From Gordonia sp. KTR9 (GTDB taxonomy: Bacteria; Actinomycetota; Actinomycetes; Mycobacteriales; Mycobacteriaceae), in NCBI RefSeq assembly GCF_000143885.2, contig NC_018581.1, positions 1,364,001 through 1,428,000 of the forward strand: a DNA stretch of 64,000 nt, read 5' to 3'. Made by a program: the position numbers and the translations under genes. The first letter of the stretch is position 1. Every line of letters begins with the position of its first letter. Below are positions 8,722 to 17,175 of this stretch, piece after piece. Below the pieces are notes generated by a model. That model saw only the letters and a program-made list of their open reading frames with translations. It did no database searches and was not told where the DNA came from.

Positions 8722-9157
8722 GGCGAAGACGAGTGACTCCATCGGCGTTGATCTGTCACCGGAAGATACCTGGGCCGCGGCATCCGATCTCTCGCGGTAC
8801 GGCGAATGGCTGGTGATCCACGAGACGTGGCGCAGCCCCATTCCGGCGGCCGCCGAGCTCGGCAAGGGGACCGAGATCTCGTCGATCGTGAAGGTCAAGG
8901 GCACGCGCGTCCGCTTCGACTGGGTGGTCGAGAAGTTCGAGCCGGTCTCTCATGTCCGCCTCAAGGGGAACGGCAAAGGCGGGGTCAAGGCCAAGCTGGA
9001 TCTGGGCATCGCTCCCACTTCGAGCGGATCGGAAGTAACCTTCACTGTTGATCTGGGTGGGCTGCCGCTGATCGGGCCCGTGGGTAAGACCGCGGCCATG
9101 GCGGTGTCGGGGGATCTGCGTAAGTCGCTGCTGAAGTTCCGCGAGGTGTTCGGCTGA
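8720..9157 (+). CDS. SRPBCC family protein, Rv0910-like (putative toxin partner)
   Basis: This 145-aa protein of the START/polyketide-cyclase (SRPBCC) fold runs from a beta1 strand SIGVDLSPEDTWAAASDLSR to a C-terminal helix SGDLRKSLLKFREVFG. It resembles Rv0910, listed as the toxin of a TA pair, starting from the N-terminal MAK and the DLSRYGEWLVIH segment. SRPBCC proteins usually bind hydrophobic ligands, so a lipid-binding role is an alternative to toxicity. It is separated from its small partner (7846-8118) by an antisense glycosylase gene. The start is supported by a TACTCT -10 box at leaderless distance. Confidence 0.75.
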   Translation: MAKTSDSIGVDLSPEDTWAAASDLSRYGEWLVIHETWRSPIPAAAELGKGTEISSIVKVKGTRVRFDWVVEKFEPVSHVRLKGNGKGGVKAKLDLGIAPTSSGSEVTFTVDLGGLPLIGPVGKTAAMAVSGDLRKSLLKFREVFG

Positions 9158-9276
9158 GCCACGCGTAACCGTGTGAGGTTCGCGAGCGCGGCCGCCGATG
9201 CGTCGATGCGTCGGGCGGTGACCACGCGAGAGGCAGGTCTGCAGGCCGCCGTACGAGGGGAACGGGGAAGAAGACA

Positions 9277-11013
9277 ATGGGGCGTCACAGCTCCGGTGCC
9301 GATCGCGCCGGAAACGAGTGGAACGGGAACGAGCGGACGGGCGGGGCGGTCCCGCGTCGTGCCCAGTCTCCGTCGAACAATGCCCGGTCAGAACCCGAGG
9401 ACGATTTCGGTTTCGACCATCGCGAGACCGACGGGGGCCGTCGCGGCGGATGGCTGTGGGCGGGTGCCGTCCTGCTGGTCGTCGTCGCTCTGGTCACCGG
9501 CGTCATCATCTGGCAGACGAGTTCGGATGGCTGCGGTGAACGTACCCGGTTGGCCGTCGCGTCGGACTCGGCGATGACGGGTCCGCTGCGTGAGGTGGCG
9601 CGTCAGGCGTCGGCGGATTCCTGTTTCGACTACGACGTGCAGACGGTCGCCGGTGCGGACGTGCCCGGGCTGCTCACTCAGGGCGCTGCGGCTCCGGACC
9701 TCTGGGTCGCGGACTCGCAGGTACAGGCCCGCCGTGTGACGACCCAGGTGCGACGTGAACTCGACATGGTGTCGCCGTCCATCGCGTCGACCCCGACTGT
9801 CGTGGCCGGCACCGACGTGCCCGAGTTGGGCACCTGGGTGGAGGTCATGAAACTGCCGGATCTGCGGACCGGCAGCCCCGTGGACACCAGCACGGGAGAC
9901 GCGCCGATCATCGGCGCGCTCGCGGCGGTCGACTCCGGCGAACTAGCCGACGAGGACTTCACCGAGGCGATGACCATCCTCGCCATCCAGCAGAACAACG
10001 CGCGCCTCGCCAACGACAACGAGGGCACACGTCTCAACCTCGCCAACACCTCCGGCGTCCCGGTGGTCACCACCGAGCAGCAGTTCGACCTCTTCATGCG
10101 GACCCATCAGGGCTCCCAGCTGACGTCGACGATCCCTGCGGCGGGCACCGTGATGCTCGACTACCCGCTGGTCAACACGGCACCTGCGGCTCGTCAGCAG
10201 GCGGCCGCCGACGCGGGGACGGCGCTCGTCACCGCGCTGAAGACCGATGCCGGCCGAGCGGCGCTGACCGACTCCGGATACCGCGACGCCGACGGGAACG
10301 GCGTCGGGCAGCCGGTCAAGGAACTCGAACTGCGCGACCCGTCGTCGGTCGACAAGGCGCTGCGGCAGTGGCAGGTCCTCGGCGTGCCGATCCGCTCGCT
10401 GGTCGTGCAGGACACCTCGGGATCGATGGAGACGGCGGCCGGCGGGACGACCCGCGCGGGCCTGCTCATCGACGCCTCGCAGACCGGGCTCAAGCTCTTC
10501 CCGAACAACACGATGATCGGCGGCTGGGCCTTCAGCGTCGACAAGGGCGGACCCGGGCAGGACTGGGTGGAACTCGCACCGATCCGGCGCCTCGATGCCC
10601 GCTCGGGGAGCGGTACACATCGTGACGCACTCGGCCGGGCCGTCGAGGAGGGACTGTCGGATCTCGGTGGCGGAACGGGCCTGTACGACACGACCCTCGC
10701 CGCGTTCAAAAGGGTGCAGGACACCTACGACCCGAACTACTCCAACAGCGTCATAATCATGACCGACGGACAGAACGAGGACCCGAACAGCATCACGCTC
10801 GACAATCTGCTCGCCGAGCTGAAGCGCCTCGAGGATCCGGCACGTCCGGTGCTGGTGCTGACGATCGGCATCTCCGACGACGCGGATTCCGATGCGCTCG
10901 AACAGATCGCGGAGGCCACGGGTGGCACCGCCTACGTCGCGGAGAACGCGGCCGACATCCGCACCGTGTTCGTCGACGCCATCCAGGCGAGGGTCGCGGC
11001 CGCCGGGCGTTGA
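9277..11013 (+). CDS. Membrane-anchored extracellular solute-binding / von Willebrand factor A domain protein
   Basis: This 578-aa protein starts with about 55 polar residues, then one membrane helix (59-79). A periplasmic-binding-like domain follows (about 85-365, starting TRLAVASDSAM, with PDLWVADSQ). A vWA domain lies at about 370-575 with an intact MIDAS motif D379-T-S381-G-S383, a later TDGQNEDPNS loop and ITIGISDD. The vWA domain should bind a divalent metal and mediate protein contact outside the cell. The architecture (binding-protein type 11 plus vWA) recurs in actinobacteria without a defined role. It lies 68 nt upstream of the FMN-binding lipoprotein gene; whether they act together is unknown. 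Confidence 0.82.
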   Translation: MGRHSSGADRAGNEWNGNERTGGAVPRRAQSPSNNARSEPEDDFGFDHRETDGGRRGGWLWAGAVLLVVVALVTGVIIWQTSSDGCGERTRLAVASDSAMTGPLREVARQASADSCFDYDVQTVAGADVPGLLTQGAAAPDLWVADSQVQARRVTTQVRRELDMVSPSIASTPTVVAGTDVPELGTWVEVMKLPDLRTGSPVDTSTGDAPIIGALAAVDSGELADEDFTEAMTILAIQQNNARLANDNEGTRLNLANTSGVPVVTTEQQFDLFMRTHQGSQLTSTIPAAGTVMLDYPLVNTAPAARQQAAADAGTALVTALKTDAGRAALTDSGYRDADGNGVGQPVKELELRDPSSVDKALRQWQVLGVPIRSLVVQDTSGSMETAAGGTTRAGLLIDASQTGLKLFPNNTMIGGWAFSVDKGGPGQDWVELAPIRRLDARSGSGTHRDALGRAVEEGLSDLGGGTGLYDTTLAAFKRVQDTYDPNYSNSVIIMTDGQNEDPNSITLDNLLAELKRLEDPARPVLVLTIGISDDADSDALEQIAEATGGTAYVAENAADIRTVFVDAIQARVAAAGR

Positions 11014-11081
11014 GACCCGGTCTCGGCCGGCGCGTCGGCCGTCGCCGGGACTATTGGGCGCGCACTCGGCACAATTGGTGC

Positions 11082-11630
11082 ATGACGCACATCCCAGAGA
11101 CGCCCAAGACCCTCGCACCCAGCGCACTGACCCACTCGGTGTCCCCGAGTCCGACCCGACCGTCCCGGGGCTCGTCCGCCCTGGCCCGCACCGGCGGCAT
11201 CGTCGCGGCGATGGCGGCGGCCGGGCTCGTCGTGGGCGCGTGTTCGTCCGAGGACTCCGGGTCCGGAGGGTCGACCACCGGCACCACAGCAGCAGATTCG
11301 GCCGCGACCGAGGTCGCCGACACCGGCTCCGGCGAGTACAAGGACGGCGAGTACACCGCGCGTGGTGAGTACATCTCGCCGGGCGGTCCGCAGAGTGTCG
11401 GCGTGACCGTCACGCTGTCGAACTCGGTCATCACCGCGGTGTCGGTGGACACGAGCCAGACCAAGGGTCCGTCGCTGGAGTACCAGGGCAAGTTCGCGGG
11501 CGGTATCTCAGACGTCGTGGTGGGCAAGAACATCGACGAGATCGAGGTCGACAAGGTGTCCGGCTCGTCCCTCACGTCCGGCGGCTTCAACGACGCGATC
11601 GCCCAGATCAAGGAAGAGGCCCAGGCCTGA
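11082..11630 (+). CDS. FMN-binding-domain lipoprotein, flavinylation substrate
   Basis: This protein of 182 aa has a signal peptide that ends in a lipobox, LVVGAC54SSE, so it should be lipid-anchored outside the membrane. A Ser/Thr/Gly linker follows, then an FMN-binding domain (about 85-182). The flavinylation motif reads D157-KVSGS-S163-LTSGGF: the usual Thr of SGAT is replaced by Ser163 (codon 11568-11570). ApbE can attach FMN to Thr or Ser, so the site may still work. The next gene encodes ApbE and the one after an RnfD-like/reductase fusion, so this is probably the extracytoplasmic electron carrier. ATG 11082 is used; no Shine-Dalgarno is clear, and CACAAT lies 6 nt upstream. Confidence 0.85.
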   Translation: MTHIPETPKTLAPSALTHSVSPSPTRPSRGSSALARTGGIVAAMAAAGLVVGACSSEDSGSGGSTTGTTAADSAATEVADTGSGEYKDGEYTARGEYISPGGPQSVGVTVTLSNSVITAVSVDTSQTKGPSLEYQGKFAGGISDVVVGKNIDEIEVDKVSGSSLTSGGFNDAIAQIKEEAQA

Positions 11631-12514
11631 CCTCCCTCGGCACCGCGGATCACTGGGCTTTCGAGGCGATCGGCACCCGGTGGACGATCAGCACCCCGGA
11701 GCCGCTGCCCGCCGACGTCGTCGGCGCGGTGGGCGTCGAGATCGACCGGATCGACCGGGCGTGGTCACGGTTTCGGGACGATTCGACGGTCGCGGACATG
11801 GCCAGGCGGGCGGGCCGATACCCGATCGCCGCCACCGACCAGCCGCTCGTCGACTGGTATCGCCGTCTCTACGACCTCACCGGCGGTGCCGTGTCGCCGC
11901 TGGTGGGTCAGACGCTCGCCGACGCGGGTTATGACGCGGCATACTCGCTGCGCGCATCGGCGCAAGTGCCGGTGGCCCCGGCCTGGGACGCCGTGATCGG
12001 CGAGCACGAGGGCGCACTGGAGATCCGCGAACCGGCGTTGCTCGACGTCGGTGCCGCCGGTAAGGGATTCGCGGTCGATCGGGTGGCGGAGATCGTCGGT
12101 GAGAGCTTCGACGACTTCGTGGTCGACGCCGGTGGCGACATGGTGATCTCGCCGCGCTCCCGGGGGCTGCGGGTGGCGCTGGAACATCCGTCGGACCCGA
12201 CGAGGGCGATCGGGGTCGTGTCCGTCGCCGGTGGCGCGATCTGCGCGTCGGCGAGCAACCGGCGGGTGTGGGCCGACTGGCATCACATCGTCGACCCGCG
12301 AACCGCCTCGCCCGCACGGGAAGTTCTGGCGACCTGGGTGATCGCGCCGTCGGCGATGGAGGCCGACGGCCTCGCGACGGCGCTGTTCTTCACGCCGGCG
12401 GCGTTTCTGCGCGGCGACTTCGACCACCACCGTGAGGGTTTCCACCACGTGACCATCCGACGCAACGGGAGTGTCGAGCACACCGCGATCCCCGGATTGG
12501 AGTTGTTCCTGTGA
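11627..12514 (+). CDS. apbE: FAD:protein FMN transferase ApbE
   Basis: ApbE moves FMN from FAD onto a Ser/Thr of extracytoplasmic flavoproteins. The sequence has the family core LLDVGAAGKGFAVDRVAEI, VDAGGDMVIS and WHHIVDPRTASP (Mg/FAD site) followed by APSAMEADGLATALFF. The N-terminal family segment WAFEAIGTRWTIST lies upstream of the first GTG in frame (11729), and no ATG, GTG or TTG precedes it. The likely start is CTG 11627, which overlaps the lipoprotein stop as CTGA; starting at GTG 11729 would give 261 aa and lose the conserved N terminus. No export signal is seen. It overlaps the next gene by GTGA (12511-12514). Function is confident, start moderate. Confidence 0.85.
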   Translation: MTSLGTADHWAFEAIGTRWTISTPEPLPADVVGAVGVEIDRIDRAWSRFRDDSTVADMARRAGRYPIAATDQPLVDWYRRLYDLTGGAVSPLVGQTLADAGYDAAYSLRASAQVPVAPAWDAVIGEHEGALEIREPALLDVGAAGKGFAVDRVAEIVGESFDDFVVDAGGDMVISPRSRGLRVALEHPSDPTRAIGVVSVAGGAICASASNRRVWADWHHIVDPRTASPAREVLATWVIAPSAMEADGLATALFFTPAAFLRGDFDHHREGFHHVTIRRNGSVEHTAIPGLELFL

Positions 12515-14091
12515 CAACGCTTCTGCCGCAGCTTCTCTCGCCGATCGATGCCACCCGGCGACACCTGACTCCGTATCGGGCGGTGCTGTGCGGGTTGGTG
12601 GTGCTGGCGGCGGCTGCCTTCGTCGTGTCCGCGACCGACTCCGATTTCGGCTACGGCCCGGGCGACCTCGCGGTGTGGCTGTCTGTCGCGGTCGGGGTCA
12701 GCGCGGTGGTGAGCTATGCATGTGCCGGTGTGCTGCGGGTGCCGCCGAACTCCGATTCGTGGCTGATCACGGGACTGATCCTGTTCTTCGTCCTGCCCGG
12801 TGGCTCTGAGGACACCGCGGTGGCCACGGTGGCGGTGGGCGCCGCGATCGCCGCGGCGTCGAAATACGTTCTCGCGTGGCGTCGTCGGCTGATCGTCAAT
12901 CCCGCGGTCGCGGGCGCGATCGGTTGTTATGCGTTGGCCTACGCCGGTGTCGAGGGCATCAGCTTTCCCTTCTGGTGGGTGGCCGCCGAACCGCTTCTCG
13001 TGCCGATGATCGTCGTCGGCGCGATCGTCGTGACGCTGATCCGCGACTGGCGGATGGCTCTGGTGTTCATCGGTGCCTCGCTCGTCACGATCGGGGTCGT
13101 CGAGCTGGTCCGGGGTGGGCAGGACCTGTCGACGTGGATCGTGTCGAGTCCGATGCTGTTCGTCGCGGCCATCATGCTGCCCGAACCGCTCACGTCGCCC
13201 GCCACCGGAATCCATCGTCTCGTCTACGCGGCCCTGGTGGGTGCACTCATGCACTGCCAGTACACGGTCGCGATCACCGACGCGTACACGTTGGCGTTCG
13301 TGCCCGAGGTCGCCTTGCTCGTCGGATGTCTGTACGCCTTCGCCGTCCGGCTGGTGACCGGGACCGCGCGCCGGGTGCCGCTCGATGTGGTGACCCTCCC
13401 GGTCGCCGACCGAACCTACGCGGTGCGAGGCGAACCGGTCGGTGCCCCTGCGTTGTTCCGGGCGGGGCAGTGGTCGAGCGTCAGCGTGCCGCGATGGTCG
13501 GCGCCGGTGTGGTCGGGTTCGCGGCGGGTCTTCTCGTTCGTGTCCGCTCCCCGGCAGCAACCGGTGGAGTTCGGTTTCACCGTCGCCTCGACGCCGTCCG
13601 CGTACAAGGCGGCACTGGTCGAGGGGACCGCGCGCCGCGCCTACGTCGACAACATCGGCGGTGACTTCGTGCTGCCCCGGGCATTTCCGTCGACGGGCTC
13701 GGTCGTGTTGATCGCATCCGGGATCGGGATCACGCCGTTCGTGTCGATGGTCCGGGAACTCGTGCAAGCGGGGCCGGACGGAGACCTCTCCCGTCTGACG
13801 GTCGTGCACGTCCTGCGGGATCACCGACGCGCGGTCTACGCCGACGATCTCGACAGAGCCCGGGCGGCGAACGCGCGCGTCGTGACCGTCGACGCGCCGG
13901 AGCTGGCCGACGGCATCGACGATCCGGCCCGGCTCGCCGACCTGCTCGGTCCCGACGCGGCCGGCGCACACTATTACGTGTCCGGCACACCGGCGTTCGT
14001 CGAACGGACGTCCGCGGCGATCCGCCGCCTAGACGGTTCCACGAGGACCCAGCCCTGGCGTGTGCACGCCGACTCGTTCTCCGGGTACTGA
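12511..14091 (+). CDS. RnfD/NqrB-like membrane domain fused to a ferredoxin-NADP reductase domain
   Basis: The first part of this 526-aa fusion (about 20-285) is a multi-helix RnfD/NqrB-like domain with the RRLIVNPAVAGAIG (FNPA-type) and MLPEPLTSPATG motifs. The second part (about 290-526) is an FNR-like module with the flavin motif R339-VFS, preceded by FRAGQWSSVSV, and the nicotinamide motif G404-IGITPFVSM. It should carry electrons from NAD(P)H across the membrane to the FMN lipoprotein encoded two genes upstream. The flavinylation SGAT motif of true RnfD/NqrB is not seen, so the membrane part may use noncovalent flavin. GTG 12511 overlaps the apbE stop. The family assignment is good; the direction of electron flow is inferred. 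Confidence 0.82.
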   Translation: MTTLLPQLLSPIDATRRHLTPYRAVLCGLVVLAAAAFVVSATDSDFGYGPGDLAVWLSVAVGVSAVVSYACAGVLRVPPNSDSWLITGLILFFVLPGGSEDTAVATVAVGAAIAAASKYVLAWRRRLIVNPAVAGAIGCYALAYAGVEGISFPFWWVAAEPLLVPMIVVGAIVVTLIRDWRMALVFIGASLVTIGVVELVRGGQDLSTWIVSSPMLFVAAIMLPEPLTSPATGIHRLVYAALVGALMHCQYTVAITDAYTLAFVPEVALLVGCLYAFAVRLVTGTARRVPLDVVTLPVADRTYAVRGEPVGAPALFRAGQWSSVSVPRWSAPVWSGSRRVFSFVSAPRQQPVEFGFTVASTPSAYKAALVEGTARRAYVDNIGGDFVLPRAFPSTGSVVLIASGIGITPFVSMVRELVQAGPDGDLSRLTVVHVLRDHRRAVYADDLDRARAANARVVTVDAPELADGIDDPARLADLLGPDAAGAHYYVSGTPAFVERTSAAIRRLDGSTRTQPWRVHADSFSGY

Positions 14092-14213
14092 ATCCCTGCG
14101 AGACGGCGATGCTCGTCGTCTCGCTGTAGACCGCCCATCTCGGTGGCCCGACGGACGATCCTGCCGACGATGTCGAGACCCACCCTGCCCGATTCGGTGG
14201 AACGCCTCCGATT

Positions 14214-14276
14214 CGCGAAACCGCTGACTGTGCGGCAGATTTCGTCGACTGTGCGTTGATTCTCGTTGACTGTGCG
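14214..14276 (+). repeat. Array of three 21-bp direct repeats (left arm)
   Basis: The core GACTGTGCG recurs with exact 21-bp spacing; its 10-bp form begins at 14225, 14246 and 14267. The best unit end is TTTCGTCGACTGTGCG. The third unit reads TTGATTCTCGTTGACTGTGC then G. The array is matched in inverted orientation at 14431-14493. Confidence 0.85.
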
Positions 14277-14430
14277 TTTGTTTCGCGAGTAGTGAGGGGG
14301 CTTGGCAGTCGCGACTGCTCGGTCGAATGAAGTTTCGTCCTCCTCAGGTCGATCGAAGGGCAGATTGCCCTTCGGTAGTGCTGACGTGGACGCAAATTTT
14401 CGAACAGTGGCCCAGTGGCGGATCCGCGAG

Positions 14431-14493
14431 CGCACAGTCGACGAAAAGCGACGCACAGTCGACGAAAAGGGACGCACGGTCGACGGATGACCG
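14431..14493 (-). repeat. Array of three 21-bp direct repeats (right arm, inverted)
   Basis: CGCACAGTCGACGAAAAG begins at 14431 and 14452, and the diverged CGCACGGTCGACGG at 14473, again at 21-bp steps. Read on the minus strand these are TTTTCGTCGACTGTGCG units, identical in core to the left array. Either transcript could fold into a stem of about 60 bp with a loop of about 155 nt. Confidence 0.85.
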
Positions 14494-14495
14494 AC

Positions 14496-15445
14496 TCACC
14501 CGGCCAGGGCGCGGAGAAAGAACCCGAGGTTGGCCGGCCGCTCGGCGAGGCGGCGGACGAGGTAGCCGTACCACTGCTCGCCATAGGGGATGTACACCCG
14601 GACCCGCGCGCCGGCGTCGGCCAGGCGATGCTGCTCGTCGACGCGAATCCCGTACAGCATCTGGTGTTCCCACGTGTCCGGGGACCGTCCGAACTCGCCG
14701 GCGAGGATCGCCGCGGCGTCGATCATCGTGGGGTCGTGGGTGGCGACCATCGGATATCCGGAACCCTTCATCAGCACCCGGAGGCAGCGCAGGTAGTTGT
14801 CGTCGACCTGTCGGCGCTCGACGAAGGCGACCGCGGCCGGTTCGGCGTAGGCGCCCTTGCACAACCGGATTCGGGCTCCCGACGACGCGAACTCGGCGCA
14901 GTCGTCCTCGGTGCGACGCAGGCAGGCCTGCAGCACGGTGCCGGTGTCCGGGAAGTCGTGGCGCAACGACCGCACGATCGCCAGCCGCTGATCGACGGTG
15001 GCGTGGCTCTCGGCGTCGACGGTGACCAGGACGCCCAGCCCGTCGGCCGCCTCGACGATCGTCCGCGCGTTCTCCTCGGCGATCTTCGCGCCGTGCTCCG
15101 GCAGACCCAAACCCACCGCGGTGAGCTTCAGCGACACCTCGAGGGATCCGGGAGATGTCGCACCGAGCCCGGACATCGACTCGAGCAGTGCGAGATACGC
15201 ACCCACCGTCGCGTCGGCCTGGGATTCGTCGACGGTGTCCTCGCCCAGGAAGTCGACCGTCACCGCGATCCCGTCGTCGACTTCGCTTTCGACCGCGCTC
15301 ATCGCGGTGGCGATCGATTCGCCCGGGACGAACCGGCGGACCACCTTCTCGGTCACCGGCCATCGCTGGGACGCGTCCCTGATCCGTTCGCTGCGCGACG
15401 CCGCAACGATCGCCGGCCGCAACACGGTGTCGAAGACGGAACCCA

Positions 15446-15446
<1 letters not shown>
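14496..15446 (-). CDS. putB: Proline dehydrogenase
   Basis: The protein is 316 aa, matching the short single-domain enzyme of actinobacteria. It shows the PRODH barrel motifs LKLTAVGLGL, RIRLCKGAY, VATHDPTMID, EHQMLYGIR and the FAD/proline-binding VRVYIPYGEQWYGYLVRRLAERP. It oxidises L-proline to delta-1-pyrroline-5-carboxylate with FAD, passing electrons to the respiratory chain at the membrane. Its ATG overlaps the stop of the pruA gene (ATGA at 15443-15446), so both proline enzymes are coupled, in the same order as Rv1187-Rv1188. A divergent PucR-type activator gene lies upstream of pruA. Confidence 0.94.
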
Positions 15447-17092
<1,646 letters not shown>

Positions 17093-17153
17093 GGGTCCAG
17101 TCCACCGTCCAACGCGACGTCGCGATATGGCCGATCGGCAAAGCTCCGCGTCG

Positions 17154-17159
17154 TAGTCT
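17154..17159 (+). promoter_or_regulatory. -10 box TAGTCT for leaderless pruC
   Basis: TAGTCT (TANNNT) lies 7 nt before ATG 17167. It overlaps the left arm of a palindrome that spans the start codon (17158-17175). Confidence 0.45.
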
Positions 17160-17175
17160 TGTCCACATGGACAAG
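17158..17175. promoter_or_regulatory. 18-bp inverted repeat across the pruC start codon
   Basis: CTTGTCC-ACAT-GGACAAG is a perfect 7-bp inverted repeat. It covers the predicted transcription start and the ATG of the PucR-type regulator. It could be an autoregulatory operator, or could arise by chance from the codons after ATG. Confidence 0.35.

Larger units (their letters stand above)
14092..14495. other. Gene-free convergent region with repeat arrays
   Basis: These 404 bp separate the convergent reductase-fusion gene and the proline dehydrogenase gene. No plausible coding region is seen. The region holds two inverted triplets of a 21-bp repeat (14214-14276 and 14431-14493), a 14-bp perfect palindrome GCAGTCGCGACTGC (14305-14318) and a hairpin with 9-bp arms CGAAGGGCA/TGCCCTTCG (14354-14374) lacking a T tract. 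It is more AT-rich than its neighbours. Confidence 0.8.

Noticed and set aside
14354..14374. Hairpin CGAAGGGCA/TGCCCTTCG as an intrinsic terminator
   Set aside because: It has perfect arms but no T run on either strand; it is recorded only as part of the repeat region.
14092..14495. CRISPR array
   Set aside because: The repeats are contiguous 21-bp units without unique spacers of 30 bp or more and occur in inverted triplets; no cas gene is present.
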